Of a DNA stretch of 64,000 bases, positions 46,995-56,778 are shown piece after piece. Each line of letters begins with the position of its first letter. The first letter of the stretch is position 1. The notes under the pieces were generated by a model, which did not search any database, was not told where the DNA came from, and worked only from the letters and a program-made list of their open reading frames with translations. Origin of the DNA: an uncultured Alphaproteobacteria bacterium (GTDB lineage Bacteria; Pseudomonadota; Alphaproteobacteria; HIMB59; GCA-002718135); NCBI GenBank assembly GCA_902602515.1, contig CACKRG010000006.1, forward strand, positions 1-64,000, written 5' to 3'. A program made the translations under genes and the position numbers.

Positions 46995-47981
46995 ATGTCA
47001 TTTGAATTTTTAATCTCTAAAATTCAAAAAAATAATTTTTTACTTATAGGTAGAGCAGGAGTAGATATATACCCTGATCCACCAGGAACAAAAACTGAAA
47101 ATGCCAAATCATTTGTTACTTATCTTGGAGGATCTTCTGCAAATATGGGTGTTCAATTAACTCTGTTTGGAGGCAATTGTAATCTACTTACTAGAGTCTC
47201 TGATGATGCTTTAGGCAGATTTGCTATTAATCAACTAAATCATTATGGTGTTAAGAATAAATTAGTAAAATTTGAAAAAAATGAAACAAGAATTTCTTTT
47301 GCTATAGTTGAAACCACAGTTAAAGATCATCAATCAATAATTTATAGACATAAAGCTTCAGATTTATTTTTAAATAAAGATGATATTAAAAATGCTGATA
47401 TACAAAACTTTGATTGTGTATTAATTACTGGGACTTCTCTTGCAGCTGAACCTTCAAGGAGTGCTACTTTATATGCTTTAGATATAGCAAATAAAAATAA
47501 TATTCCTGTAATCATGGATATTGATTATAGACCATATACTTGGGAGTCATCAAATAAAGCAAAAGAAGTTTATAATTTAGCTGCAAATAAATGTAGCGGT
47601 GTAATTGGAAATGATGATGAGTTTGGAGTGTTAGCTGGTGATTACAATAATGGTTTGGGTCATGCTAAACAATTAGCGAAAAATGCAAGCTTAATTATTT
47701 ATAAAAAAGGTGAAAAAGGTTCTATTACTTTTGCAATGAACAAAGAAATAAAAAAAGGAATATTTCCCGTAAAGCCTTTAAAACCAACTGGTGCTGGCGA
47801 TGCATTTATGGGATCATTAATAGGATCAATTTTGAAAGATAATGATTTAGAAAAATCCATAGAAATAGGTTCAGCCGCAGCAGCTATTGTAGTAACAAAA
47901 GTTGGTTGTGCGCCAGCAATGCCAAATTTAAATGAAATTTTAGAATTTATGAAATATAATAAAATTAATGAAGGAGAATAA
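46995..47981 (+). CDS. iolC: 5-dehydro-2-deoxygluconokinase IolC
   Basis: This is a PfkB-family sugar kinase of 328 residues. LLIGRAGVDIYPDPPGTKTENAKSF, YLGGSSANMGVQLTLFGG and the C-terminal PTGAGDAFMGSLIG with the catalytic Asp match IolC. It phosphorylates 5-dehydro-2-deoxygluconate in myo-inositol breakdown. With iolB and iolJ it covers the lower half of the inositol pathway; iolG, iolE, iolD and iolA are not in this window. Confidence 0.93.
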   Translation: MSFEFLISKIQKNNFLLIGRAGVDIYPDPPGTKTENAKSFVTYLGGSSANMGVQLTLFGGNCNLLTRVSDDALGRFAINQLNHYGVKNKLVKFEKNETRISFAIVETTVKDHQSIIYRHKASDLFLNKDDIKNADIQNFDCVLITGTSLAAEPSRSATLYALDIANKNNIPVIMDIDYRPYTWESSNKAKEVYNLAANKCSGVIGNDDEFGVLAGDYNNGLGHAKQLAKNASLIIYKKGEKGSITFAMNKEIKKGIFPVKPLKPTGAGDAFMGSLIGSILKDNDLEKSIEIGSAAAAIVVTKVGCAPAMPNLNEILEFMKYNKINEGE

Positions 47982-47982
47982 T

Positions 47983-48825
47983 ATGCATATTCCACCATTT
48001 GATAATAATAATAAGCCAATTGTAGATATTGAAGACAGTAGAGTTCCTTTAAATTATTTTAACATTGTAAAATTAAATAAAGATCAATCTTTTGAATATC
48101 AAACACCTGGTTATGAAACATGTATAGTGCCTGCTACTGGAACAATTGATGTAGAAATTGAAGGAATAAAAGTTGAGTCATTAGGCACTAGAACAGTTGA
48201 TGTGTGGGATGGAGAACCAGAAGGTGTTTATGTTCCGTCTAACACAAAAGCTCAATTTACATCTTTAGTCGATAATTCAGAAATTTTTATTGCTGGTGCA
48301 AAGTATGATAAAACTCTTGAACCATTTGCTGTTCGAACAAATGAAATTGATTTAGTTCAGTATGGCTCAGATGATACAAAAACTCATAGAAAAATTAAAC
48401 ATATTCTAGGTGCTAAGCATCACGATAAAGTTGGAAGATTGCTTTGTAATGAACTTTATACAGTGGGACAGGGAGGTTGGTCGGGGTTTCCACCTCATAA
48501 GCATGATACAGATCGTCTACCTGATGAAACTAGACATGATGAAACATATAATTACAGATTTAAACCTAATAATGGATTTGGTTTTCAGATGTTTCAGCAA
48601 GTTGATGATAAAGTTGGTAAAGCTGAACATATAATTGATGGGTCAACTATTATGATTAGAACAGGCTATCATCCTTGTGTAGTGGCACCTGGGTATGAGA
48701 TGTATTATTTTACTATTCTTGGAGGACTATCTCAAAGATCTCTTGTCCAATTTTTTCAGCCTGAGCATGCTTATCAGGTAGAAACAATTCCAGGAATTAA
48801 GGATATGATTGCTAAATACAAATAA
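47983..48825 (+). CDS. iolB: 5-deoxy-glucuronate isomerase IolB
   Basis: The 280 residues match IolB, a bicupin isomerase: WSGFPPHKHDTDRLPDETRHDETYNYRF carries metal-binding His and Glu, and YHPCVVAPGYEMYYFTILGG is the C-terminal part. It turns 5-deoxyglucuronate into 5-dehydro-2-deoxygluconate, the substrate of IolC. I chose the ATG at 47983 because an AAGGAG site precedes it in the end of iolC; the frame is also open from 47968. Confidence 0.94.
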   Translation: MHIPPFDNNNKPIVDIEDSRVPLNYFNIVKLNKDQSFEYQTPGYETCIVPATGTIDVEIEGIKVESLGTRTVDVWDGEPEGVYVPSNTKAQFTSLVDNSEIFIAGAKYDKTLEPFAVRTNEIDLVQYGSDDTKTHRKIKHILGAKHHDKVGRLLCNELYTVGQGGWSGFPPHKHDTDRLPDETRHDETYNYRFKPNNGFGFQMFQQVDDKVGKAEHIIDGSTIMIRTGYHPCVVAPGYEMYYFTILGGLSQRSLVQFFQPEHAYQVETIPGIKDMIAKYK

Positions 48826-49656
48826 ATGACAGCTGTAAATTTAAAAAAAATTTTAAATGATGCAAATAAAAATAATTATGCAGTAGCAGGTTTAGTTGTA
48901 CTAGGCTGGGATGATGCCTTAGCTTTTACACAAGCCGCTGATGAAACTGGAATTCCGATTATATTGCAAGCTGGCCCCTCATGTAGGGCACATACACCAA
49001 TTCCAATATTAGGAAAAATGTTTAGATACTTAGCAAGTCAAACAAAAACGAATATTTGTTGTCATGTTGATCATGGATACACTTTAGATGAATGTTATGA
49101 TGGAATTGATAGTGGCTTTACATCTGTAATGTTTGATGGGTCTAAATTACCTTTAAAAGAAAATATAAAAATTAGTAGAAAAATTGCTTCAAGAGCTCAC
49201 AAATATAATATTTCTGTTGAGGGAGAAATAGGCTTTGTAGGTTATGATAATGGTAAAATTTCAGAAGGTACTAATATTGAAGATGCAGTAACTTTTGCAA
49301 ATAAAAGTAATATTGATGCAATGGCAATTTCAGTTGGTAATACACATTTACAAACTTCAAAAAAAGCAAGTATTGATTTCAATAAAATTAATTTAATTGA
49401 AGCAAAAACAAAAATCCCTTTAGTTCTCCATGGTAGTAGCGGCATTCCTCTAGAGCAAAGAAAAAAACTAGCAAGAAAAACAAAAGTAGCAAAATTAAAT
49501 ATTGGCACTGAAATTAGAATGACATTTGGTGATGCTTTAAGAAAAAATCTCAAAAAAAATCCTAAAACATATGATAGATTGCAATTACTAAAACCTACAA
49601 TTAAAAATTTAACAAAAGTTACAAAAAAAATTATAAAACAAATCGGTCCAAATTAA
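48826..49656 (+). CDS. iolJ: Class II ketose-bisphosphate aldolase, probably IolJ
   Basis: The 276 residues have the class II aldolase zinc site: CCHVDHGYT near 87, SVEGEIGFVG, AISVGNTH and VLHGSSG. In an iolC-iolB context the likely substrate is 6-phospho-5-dehydro-2-deoxygluconate, split into malonate semialdehyde and DHAP; fructose-bisphosphate is the alternative. It starts right after the iolB stop and overlaps the nucleosidase gene by one base. Confidence 0.85.
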   Translation: MTAVNLKKILNDANKNNYAVAGLVVLGWDDALAFTQAADETGIPIILQAGPSCRAHTPIPILGKMFRYLASQTKTNICCHVDHGYTLDECYDGIDSGFTSVMFDGSKLPLKENIKISRKIASRAHKYNISVEGEIGFVGYDNGKISEGTNIEDAVTFANKSNIDAMAISVGNTHLQTSKKASIDFNKINLIEAKTKIPLVLHGSSGIPLEQRKKLARKTKVAKLNIGTEIRMTFGDALRKNLKKNPKTYDRLQLLKPTIKNLTKVTKKIIKQIGPN

Positions 49657-50186
49657 TGAGACAAATTTTTATTGCAGCACTTAAAGAAGAAACTCCAAAT
49701 CTTAAAGATTTTCACTATTCAGGTGTGGGAAAGATAAATGCTACAATCAAAATTATGGAATTAATTTCAAAATTTCAACCTAATGAAATTATTAATTATG
49801 GAACAGCTGGATCAACGAAGCAAAACTTATCAGGATTAGTGGAATGCACAAAATTTGTTCAAAGGGATATGGATGCAAGGGGTTTAATGAACTTTAAATT
49901 AGGTGAAACTCCTTTTGATCCTATTTCAAAAATTACTTATTCTAATGAAGGGTATATATGCGCATCAGGAGATAGCTTTGTTCAATCATCAGTAGAAATA
50001 GATTGTGACATCGTAGATATGGAAGCTTACTCTTTTGCTAAAGTATGCAAATTATACAATATTAGATTTAAATGTTTTAAATATATTTCTGATTATGCAA
50101 ATGAAAATTCAAATAATGATTGGATTGATAATTGTTCAAAAGGAGCTAAACTATTTTCTGAAATATATCCTCAATTAAAAATATGA
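49656..50186 (+). CDS. Nucleosidase of the MTA/SAH nucleosidase-purine phosphorylase fold
   Basis: The 176 residues resemble a shortened MTA/SAH nucleosidase: SGVGKINATIKIMELI, INYGTAGST, then the base-site VDMEAYSFAKVCKLYNIRFKCFKYISDYAN with the catalytic Asp. Usual enzymes have about 230 residues, so about 50 N-terminal and loop residues are missing. Its place in the iol group is unusual. The product is probably a nucleoside base cleavage; substrate is unknown. Confidence 0.78.
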   Translation: MRQIFIAALKEETPNLKDFHYSGVGKINATIKIMELISKFQPNEIINYGTAGSTKQNLSGLVECTKFVQRDMDARGLMNFKLGETPFDPISKITYSNEGYICASGDSFVQSSVEIDCDIVDMEAYSFAKVCKLYNIRFKCFKYISDYANENSNNDWIDNCSKGAKLFSEIYPQLKI

Positions 50187-50599
50187 TATTAAAAATACTT
50201 GAAAAATTAGGAAGAAAAAAGATTGTATTGGACAGAGGTCCTTCGCATCCAGAATTTCATAAGGCCAAACCATGGATGGAAAGATATTATTTGTTATTTA
50301 GAAAAAGACCCAAGTGGTTTCCATTTAATATCTTAATTCATAAAATGTTAGATGATGATCATGGTGAAGGAGTTCATAATCATCTTTGTCCTTATATAAC
50401 AATTATTTTAAAAGGTGGTTATTGGGAAACAACTAATAAAGGTAAATTTTGGAGATCACCAGGCTACATTGGTTTTAGATCAGCAGATCATTTACATAGA
50501 GTTGATTTAAAACCAAATACAAATACAATGACATTATTTATTCCTGGCCCCTTTGGTCTTAGAAAAACCAAAAGAGCAGATTATAAAACAAAAATTTAA
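50183..50599 (+). CDS. Cupin-like protein, unknown substrate
   Basis: The 138 residues contain a cupin-type metal motif: HGEGVHNHLCPYITIILKGGYWET, then SADHLHRVDLK. It overlaps the nucleosidase gene by four bases, so it is translated with it. I do not recognise the family's substrate. The next gene is convergent (TauE/SafE permease) and starts no terminator I can see. Confidence 0.65.
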   Translation: MILKILEKLGRKKIVLDRGPSHPEFHKAKPWMERYYLLFRKRPKWFPFNILIHKMLDDDHGEGVHNHLCPYITIILKGGYWETTNKGKFWRSPGYIGFRSADHLHRVDLKPNTNTMTLFIPGPFGLRKTKRADYKTKI

Positions 50600-50612
50600 C
50601 CATCTATCTAAT

Positions 50613-51347
50613 TTAAATTATTCCGTCGTATATTAATTTACATCCACTTAAAAAAAGCAAAACATAAACAATATTAAAAAATAATTTTTCTGGAATTCTT
50701 TTTTGCACAAAGTACCCAATTAAAACACTAATAAAAGCTAGTGGAAGTAAATAGAGAGAAATCATAAGATTTGAAGGTGCTAATAATCCAACGTAATAAT
50801 AAGGAATCAATTTGACAAGATTTATAACCATAAATGCCAATGTCATTGTGCCAATAAAGGAAATTTTATCTAACTTTAGAGGAAGCATATAAAAGTTGAT
50901 AGGTGGATTTCCTGCATGAATTAAAAAACTTGTATATCCTGCGACAGATGACCAAAAGTAACCTTTAACTTTGGTTGGTTTAAGTAAATAATTATTTTTC
51001 TGAATAAAAGAAACTAGAACAAAAATAATTGAAATAACACCAACCATTATTCTTATTTGATCTTCATTGGTAAATTCAAATGTTAGAGTTCCAAATAAAA
51101 TACCAATTATAGATGCTGGGATTATAATTTTTAAAATACTATTTATCCATTTTTTCCAATACAAGTAGATTGCTGAAAAATCCATTATAATTAAAAGTGG
51201 CAACAAAATACCGGCAGCTTGTAAAGGACTCATCGAAAATGACATGACAGGAACAGCTAACATTGCTATTGGCCCAGGTACACCACCTTTAGATAAACCA
51301 AATACGAAAACTCCCAATGATGCAAAAATATAAAAATATAAGTCCAT
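50613..51347 (-). CDS. TauE/SafE-family permease
   Basis: The 244 residues form about eight helices. The start LGVFVFGLSKGGVPGPIAMLAVPVM and the mid-region SSVAGYTSFLIHAGNPPINFYMLPL match TauE/SafE, a family exporting sulfite or organosulfonates. The upstream metC stops one base before its start, so an organic-sulfur link is plausible. Confidence 0.88.
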   Translation of the reverse strand: MDLYFYIFASLGVFVFGLSKGGVPGPIAMLAVPVMSFSMSPLQAAGILLPLLIIMDFSAIYLYWKKWINSILKIIIPASIIGILFGTLTFEFTNEDQIRIMVGVISIIFVLVSFIQKNNYLLKPTKVKGYFWSSVAGYTSFLIHAGNPPINFYMLPLKLDKISFIGTMTLAFMVINLVKLIPYYYVGLLAPSNLMISLYLLPLAFISVLIGYFVQKRIPEKLFFNIVYVLLFLSGCKLIYDGII

Positions 51348-52508
51348 TTAATTTAAAATTTTTAATGCACTTTTTATATCTTTTATTTGATCATCAATAT
51401 CTTCCAATCCACAATACAGTCTAATTAAAGTTCCAGTATTTCTGTTTTCAAACTCTCTTTTATCTAGCGGAGGAAAAGTAATAAGACTATCAAAGCCACC
51501 CCAACTGTATCCCAATTTAAATATTTTAAGTTTATTAAAAAACTTTTCAATTTGATTATTTGAATATTTCTTTTTTAGCATAAATGAAAATAAACCAGTG
51601 CTACCAGAGAAATCTCTTTTCCATATTTTATGATTTTTTGTATGTGGTAATGCTGGATGGAAAACATCAGACACAAGATCATGTTGTAATAAATATTTCG
51701 CCATTAATAATGCATTTTTTTCAATTTCTCTCATTCGAATTTCAAGTGTTGGCAATCCTCTAATTGCTAAATACACTTCTTCTGATCCAGGACATATGCC
51801 TAAAGTTTTTGAAGTTGATCTTATTTTTTTGGAATATTTTTTATTAGATGAAACGAAACCTATTAATACATCCGAGTGACCGTTTATATATTTAGTTCCT
51901 GCATCTATAATAATATCGATACCTAATTTAATTGGATTACAAAATAAAGGTGAGGCCCAAGTATTATCCATAACAGTTGGTATTTTATTTTTTTTAGCAA
52001 TTTTTGTAATGAAAGGTATATCAATAATATCGAAAGTTGCTGTTCCTGGAGACTCTAAATAAATTAGCTTTGTTTTACTGTTAATTAATTTCTGAAAATT
52101 TTTAATATTTTTTGTTGGATGAAAATATTTTATTTTAACATTATATTGTTTAAGGATATTTTCACAAAAAGTTCTAGTAGGACTATAAACACTATCATTT
52201 ACTAAAACCTCATCACCAGATTTTAAAAAGGTAAAAAAAGGAATAACTATAGAGGCTAATCCTGATGGTGATAGTACTGTATCATTGCAGTTATATAAAA
52301 TAGAAATACTGTCTTCTAATTGCTTATGAAATGGATTTTTATTTATTCCATAAAATGTTGTTCTATCGTCAAAATTTTTAATATCGTTTAAGTAATCTTT
52401 AAATGTATTAAAGATCATTGTAGAACCCTTATAGGTACCAGGATTTATAAACCCTTTTTGTTTAAAAGGATTTCTACCTATTTTGGTTAATTTTGTTTTT
52501 ATTTTCAT
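51348..52508 (-). CDS. metC: Cystathionine beta-lyase
   Basis: This is a Cys/Met-metabolism PLP enzyme of 386 residues. Features visible include VLSPSGLASIVIPFFTFLKSGDEVLVNDSVY, YLESPGTATFDI, VMDNTWASPLFCNP and the PLP-lysine region DAGTKYINGHSDVLIG. The SWGGFDSLI segment near the C-terminus fits cystathionine beta-lyase. The frame is open from a TTG at 52514; I chose the ATG at 52508. It cleaves cystathionine to homocysteine; a gamma-lyase or sulfhydrylase role cannot be fully excluded. Confidence 0.88.
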   Translation of the reverse strand: MKIKTKLTKIGRNPFKQKGFINPGTYKGSTMIFNTFKDYLNDIKNFDDRTTFYGINKNPFHKQLEDSISILYNCNDTVLSPSGLASIVIPFFTFLKSGDEVLVNDSVYSPTRTFCENILKQYNVKIKYFHPTKNIKNFQKLINSKTKLIYLESPGTATFDIIDIPFITKIAKKNKIPTVMDNTWASPLFCNPIKLGIDIIIDAGTKYINGHSDVLIGFVSSNKKYSKKIRSTSKTLGICPGSEEVYLAIRGLPTLEIRMREIEKNALLMAKYLLQHDLVSDVFHPALPHTKNHKIWKRDFSGSTGLFSFMLKKKYSNNQIEKFFNKLKIFKLGYSWGGFDSLITFPPLDKREFENRNTGTLIRLYCGLEDIDDQIKDIKSALKILN

Positions 52509-52621
52509 AAACAACTAAATATTGTATAAGCCAAAATCTTTATACACAAATTATAGTAGGCAATTTTAAGCTTAAAAAATCTATTATTGGGATTAACTTA
52601 TTAATTTGTTATAGGGAAGCA

Positions 52622-52656
52622 ATCTTTGAAAAAAGATATTTAAATAATTATTTAAA
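52622..52656. promoter_or_regulatory. Stem-loop and palindrome in the aapJ leader
   Basis: ATCTTT (52622-52627) and AAAGAT (52632-52637) enclose a GAAA tetraloop, and TTTAAAT-AATT-ATTTAAA (52639-52656) is an 18-bp perfect palindrome. Both lie 14-50 bases before the aapJ ATG, which has a GGAG ribosome site. They may be a leader structure or operator. The rest of the 52509-52669 gap shows nothing clear. Confidence 0.4.
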
Positions 52657-52669
52657 CGGAGAAAATAAT

Positions 52670-53674
52670 ATGAAAAAACTATTATCTATCTTTGCAGTTG
52701 CTGCATTTGCTTTCTCAGCTAATGCTGGAACTCTTGATGATGTAAAAAATAGAGGTTTTCTAAAATGTGGAGTAACAACTGGTCTTGCTGGTTTTGCTGC
52801 TCCAGATGATAGCGGTGAATGGGCTGGTCTAGATGCAGATATGTGTCGTGCAGTTGCTGTAGCTGTTTTTGGAGACCGTTCAAAAGTAGAATTTATTACT
52901 ACTACTGGTAAATCTCGTTTCCCAACATTAGCTTCAGGTGAAGTTGATATGTTAGCGAGAAATACAACTTGGACAATTAGCCGTGATGTTAATCTTGGTT
53001 TTGAGTTCGTAGGTGTAAACTTCTACGATGGACAAGGTTTTATGGTTCCATCTGCTCTTGGTGTATCAAGTGCAACTGAGCTTGATGGTGCTACTGTATG
53101 TATACAAACTGGTACTACTACAGAGTTAAATCTTGCTGACTTCTTTAGATTAAATGGAATTAGCTACGAAGCACTTCCAATTGAAACTAATGATGAAGGT
53201 AAAGAAAACTTATTTGCTGGAAGATGTGATGTATACACAACTGATGCCTCAGGCCTTTCTTCAACAAGAGCTGCTGCATCTAATCCAAATAAATGGAAAG
53301 TATTACCAGAAATTATTTCAAAAGAACCACTTGGTCCTCTAGTAAGACACGGTGATCACCAGTGGGGTGACGTAGTTCGTTGGTCTTTAAATGCAATGAT
53401 TATTGCAGAGGAACTTGGTGTAACTTCTGAAAACGTTGATGCTCAAATGAGCTCAAATGTTCCTGAAGTACTAAGACTTCTTGGTGTTGAAGGTAATTAT
53501 GGAGAAATGCTTGAGCTAAGTAATGATTGGGCTTACCAAATTATTAAACAAATTGGTAACTACTCTGAATCATACGAAGCAAACGTTGGTCCAGACACAC
53601 CTCTAGAAATTGCAAGAGGTTTAAATGCTCTATGGACTCAAGGTGGTATTTTATACGCACCTCCATTCAGATAA
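52670..53674 (+). CDS. aapJ: General L-amino-acid ABC transporter binding protein AapJ
   Basis: The 334 residues have a Sec signal (cleaved after ANAG) and the family-3 binding protein features LDDVKNRGFLKCGVTTGLAGFAAPDDSGEWAGLDADMCRAVA and DMLARNTTWTISRD. It binds many L-amino acids for AapQMP. The gene is rich in codons typical of strong expression and is followed by a terminator that precedes aapQ, as expected for an abundant binding protein. Confidence 0.96.
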   Translation: MKKLLSIFAVAAFAFSANAGTLDDVKNRGFLKCGVTTGLAGFAAPDDSGEWAGLDADMCRAVAVAVFGDRSKVEFITTTGKSRFPTLASGEVDMLARNTTWTISRDVNLGFEFVGVNFYDGQGFMVPSALGVSSATELDGATVCIQTGTTTELNLADFFRLNGISYEALPIETNDEGKENLFAGRCDVYTTDASGLSSTRAAASNPNKWKVLPEIISKEPLGPLVRHGDHQWGDVVRWSLNAMIIAEELGVTSENVDAQMSSNVPEVLRLLGVEGNYGEMLELSNDWAYQIIKQIGNYSESYEANVGPDTPLEIARGLNALWTQGGILYAPPFR

Positions 53675-53694
53675 ATCTTAATTAAATTTAACAC

Positions 53695-53720
53695 GGGGGG
53701 TTTTAAACCCCCCATTTTTT
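53695..53720 (+). terminator. Terminator/attenuator between aapJ and aapQ
   Basis: GGGGGG (53695-53700) and CCCCCC (53708-53713) form a stem with A/T closing pairs, followed by a T-run (53715-53722). It lies 20 bases after the aapJ stop and directly before aapQ, so it is expected to release most transcripts and let a minority read on into aapQMP. Confidence 0.92.
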
Positions 53721-53735
53721 TTGTATAAACAAGTG

Positions 53736-54899
53736 ATGAGATCTAAACTAGGATTCTTTTCTGATGAGAAATTTAGATCCATTTTTTTTCAAACTTTAGT
53801 TGTAGGCTTATTTGCTTTAGGTTTATTTTTTGTAATTAATACAACTTCTTATAATTTAGAGAAAAGAAATATAGCAACTGGTTGGAGTTTTTTAAATAAT
53901 CCAGCAGGTTTTGATATAAGTTTTTCACCATTTCTAGAATTTAAATCAACTGATACTCATCTTAAAGTTTATTTTGTTGGAGTTTTAAATACTCTTTTAG
54001 TTTCTGTTACAGGTTGTATAGCTGCAACAATTTTAGGTTTTATATTAGGTATAGTAAGATTGTCTTCAAACTGGTTATTGAGCCGACTAGTTTATATTTA
54101 CGTTGAATTTTCAAGAAATGTTCCTTTACTTCTTCAAATCATTTTATGGTATAGTATTTTAATACAACTACCTCGTGTTAAACAATCACTTCAGATACTT
54201 GATGTATTTTATATCTCTAATAGAGGATTGTATTCTCCAAGACCAATATTTGAAAGTGGATTTTCATATGTATCAATAGCAATTGTATTGGCTTTAATTT
54301 CGAGTTTCTTAATAAAAAGATGGGCAAAAAAAAGACAAGATACTACAGGACAACAATTCCCAGTATTTTCTAGCTCAATAGGATTAATATTTGTTATCCC
54401 ATTAATTTTATTTTTTATTCTTGGTTCACCATTGTCTTTTGAGCATCCAGAAATGAAAGGTTTTAATTTTAAAGGCGGCTTGGTAATTAGACCTGAGTTT
54501 ATTGCAATGTTCTTAGCTCTATCTATTTATACAGCTGCCTTCATTTCAGAAATCGTTAGAGCAGGCATAATGTCAGTATCAAAAGGTCAAAGAGAGGCTT
54601 CTGCTGCAATTGGTTTAAAACAAACATGGATAATGAGGCTGATTATTATCCCTCAAGCTCTTAGAGTTATTGTCCCTCCGCTAACAAGTCAATATCTAAA
54701 CTTAACTAAAAATTCATCTTTGGGAATTGCTGTTGGTTATGCAGACCTAGTCCATGGTTTTGGAGGAATAAGTTTGAATCAAACTGGCCAGGCTATTGAA
54801 TGTATGGCAATAGTTATGGCAACTTATTTATCAATTAGTCTTACAATATCATTTTTTATGAACATTTATAATAGAAGCATACAATTTAAGGAAAAATAA
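53736..54899 (+). CDS. aapQ: Amino-acid ABC transporter permease AapQ
   Basis: The membrane protein (387 residues from this start) has about eight helices and the permease loop KGQREASAAIGLKQTWIMRLIIIPQALRVIVPP, with NTLLVSVTGCIAATILGFILG earlier. The frame is open from a TTG at 53721 inside the terminator's T-run; the ATG at 53736 is preferred. It overlaps aapM by one base (TAATG). Confidence 0.94.
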   Translation: MRSKLGFFSDEKFRSIFFQTLVVGLFALGLFFVINTTSYNLEKRNIATGWSFLNNPAGFDISFSPFLEFKSTDTHLKVYFVGVLNTLLVSVTGCIAATILGFILGIVRLSSNWLLSRLVYIYVEFSRNVPLLLQIILWYSILIQLPRVKQSLQILDVFYISNRGLYSPRPIFESGFSYVSIAIVLALISSFLIKRWAKKRQDTTGQQFPVFSSSIGLIFVIPLILFFILGSPLSFEHPEMKGFNFKGGLVIRPEFIAMFLALSIYTAAFISEIVRAGIMSVSKGQREASAAIGLKQTWIMRLIIIPQALRVIVPPLTSQYLNLTKNSSLGIAVGYADLVHGFGGISLNQTGQAIECMAIVMATYLSISLTISFFMNIYNRSIQFKEK

Positions 54900-56032
54900 T
54901 GAATGAAATAAATCAAGTTAGAAAACCTCCAGTTGCAACAACAGGTATTATTGGTTGGTTTAGAATTAATTTATTTTTTAATTGGACAAACTCTTTAATA
55001 ACTTTATTTGTTATTTATTGTTTGTATCAGTTTATTCCATGGATTTTAGATTGGACAATTTTCTCGGCTGATTTTAAATATAATTATCTTGGTGAACAAA
55101 TTACAAATCAAGAAATGTGTTCACGAAATTTAGATCCTGAAAATGGTGGAGCTTGTTGGGCTGTTATTTACGTAAGGTTTTATCAATTCATTTATGGATT
55201 TTATCCAAAGGTTGAAGTTTGGAGAGTTAATGTAGCATATGTTATGTTAGCAGTAGCGCTTTTGCCCCTTTTGTATACTCAACTTCCATATAGAAAATAC
55301 TTTTTATATTTTACATATATCTTCCCTGTTATTGCTTATTTTTTACTTAATGGCGGATTAGGTTTTACTGAAGTCTCTACAAATAAATGGGGCGGTCTTT
55401 TAGTAACACTCGTTTTGGGTTGTACTGGAATTGCACTAGCTTTTCCAATTGGTATTATGTTGGCATTAGGCCGAAGATCTAAATTACCAGTTATAAGTAT
55501 GATGTGTACATTGTTTATCGAATTTATAAGAGGTGTTCCTCTTATAACTTTATTATTTTTTGGAATGGTAATGCTGCCTCTATTTTTGCCTGAAGGAATA
55601 GATATGGATGGATTGGTAAGAGTTCTTGTAGCAGTTACTTTATTTCAATCAGCTTATATGGCAGAAGTTATTAGAGGAGGTTTACAGGCAATACCTCCTG
55701 GTCAATATGAAGCTGCTAAATCACTTGGAATGTCTTATTGGAGAATGAACTTGTTAATTGTACTTCCTCAAGCTATTAGAATTTCAATTCCTCCCATTGT
55801 TAACACATCTATAGGTTTATTTAAGGATACAACATTGGTTATTATTGTAGGAATATTAGATTTATTAGGTATTGGAAGAGGTACTTTGGCAGATACAAAT
55901 TGGTTAGGTTTGTCTTATGAAATTTACTTTTTTGTTAGTTTAGTGTTTTTTATATTCACATTTGGAATGTCTAGATACAGTTTGTATTTGGAAAAGAAAT
56001 TAAAAACAGGTATTAATATGGGAGCTGATTAA
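54899..56032 (+). CDS. aapM: Amino-acid ABC transporter permease AapM
   Basis: The 377 residues form the second permease, with a long N-terminal extension and the loop [34 protein letters not shown]. The [17 protein letters not shown] segment is typical of the HisM/GlnP family. It pairs with AapQ in the membrane and is followed by aapP after 1 base. Confidence 0.95.
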   Translation: MNEINQVRKPPVATTGIIGWFRINLFFNWTNSLITLFVIYCLYQFIPWILDWTIFSADFKYNYLGEQITNQEMCSRNLDPENGGACWAVIYVRFYQFIYGFYPKVEVWRVNVAYVMLAVALLPLLYTQLPYRKYFLYFTYIFPVIAYFLLNGGLGFTEVSTNKWGGLLVTLVLGCTGIALAFPIGIMLALGRRSKLPVISMMCTLFIEFIRGVPLITLLFFGMVMLPLFLPEGIDMDGLVRVLVAVTLFQSAYMAEVIRGGLQAIPPGQYEAAKSLGMSYWRMNLLIVLPQAIRISIPPIVNTSIGLFKDTTLVIIVGILDLLGIGRGTLADTNWLGLSYEIYFFVSLVFFIFTFGMSRYSLYLEKKLKTGINMGAD

Positions 56033-56033
56033 A

Positions 56034-56777
56034 ATGAGTGAAGAATCAATAATATCATTAAAAAATGTTAACAAGTGGTTTGGAGATTTCCATGTATTGC
56101 AAGATGTAAATCTTGAAGTTAAGAAAAAAGAAAGAATTGTAGTTTGTGGCCCTTCTGGTTCTGGAAAATCTACAATGATCAGATGTATTAATAGATTAGA
56201 AGAGCATCAAGAGGGTTCAATTGTTGTTGATGGAATTGAGTTAACTGGAAATTTAAAAAATATTGATAATGTTAGGAAAGAAGTTGGAATGGTATTCCAG
56301 CAATTTAATTTATTCCCTCATTTATCTGTAAAAGAAAATATAACACTAGCTCCAATTTGGGTAAAAAAAATGCCTAAAGCTGAAGCAGAGGAACTTGCTA
56401 TGAGGCAGTTAGAAATAGTAAAAATTCCTGAACAAGCTAACAAGTACCCTGGTCAATTATCTGGTGGTCAACAACAAAGAGTAGCAATTGCTAGATCTCT
56501 TGCAATGAATCCTAACATAATGCTTTTTGATGAACCAACTTCAGCTCTGGATCCTGAAATGATTAAAGAAGTTTTGGATGTTATGGTTGATTTGGCAAAT
56601 GGTGGAATGACAATGATTGTTGTTACTCACGAAATGGGTTTTGCTAAAACAGTTGCTGATAGAATGGTGTTTATGGATGAAGGCAAGATTGTTGAGGAGG
56701 CTAGCCCAGACAAGTTTTTTAATAATCCAGATAGTGATCGTACAAAGTTATTTTTAAGTCAAATTCTTCATCAGTAA
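56034..56777 (+). CDS. aapP: Amino-acid ABC transporter ATPase AapP
   Basis: The 247 residues carry Walker [10 protein letters not shown], a Q-loop [11 protein letters not shown], the signature [16 protein letters not shown], Walker [15 protein letters not shown] and the switch His in VTHEMGF. It powers AapQM. The operon ends here; alaX follows on the opposite strand after 1 bp with no separate terminator. Confidence 0.96.
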   Translation: MSEESIISLKNVNKWFGDFHVLQDVNLEVKKKERIVVCGPSGSGKSTMIRCINRLEEHQEGSIVVDGIELTGNLKNIDNVRKEVGMVFQQFNLFPHLSVKENITLAPIWVKKMPKAEAEELAMRQLEIVKIPEQANKYPGQLSGGQQQRVAIARSLAMNPNIMLFDEPTSALDPEMIKEVLDVMVDLANGGMTMIVVTHEMGFAKTVADRMVFMDEGKIVEEASPDKFFNNPDSDRTKLFLSQILHQ

Positions 56778-56778
56778 T

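Noticed and set aside
46558..50599. A genomic island inserted at tRNA-Arg
   Set aside because: I found no second copy of the tRNA 3' end, no integrase and no base-composition shift that would show integration.
52670..54899. A glycine or other riboswitch in the aapJ leader
   Set aside because: The leader has only a short hairpin and a palindrome; none of the conserved riboswitch cores I know is present.
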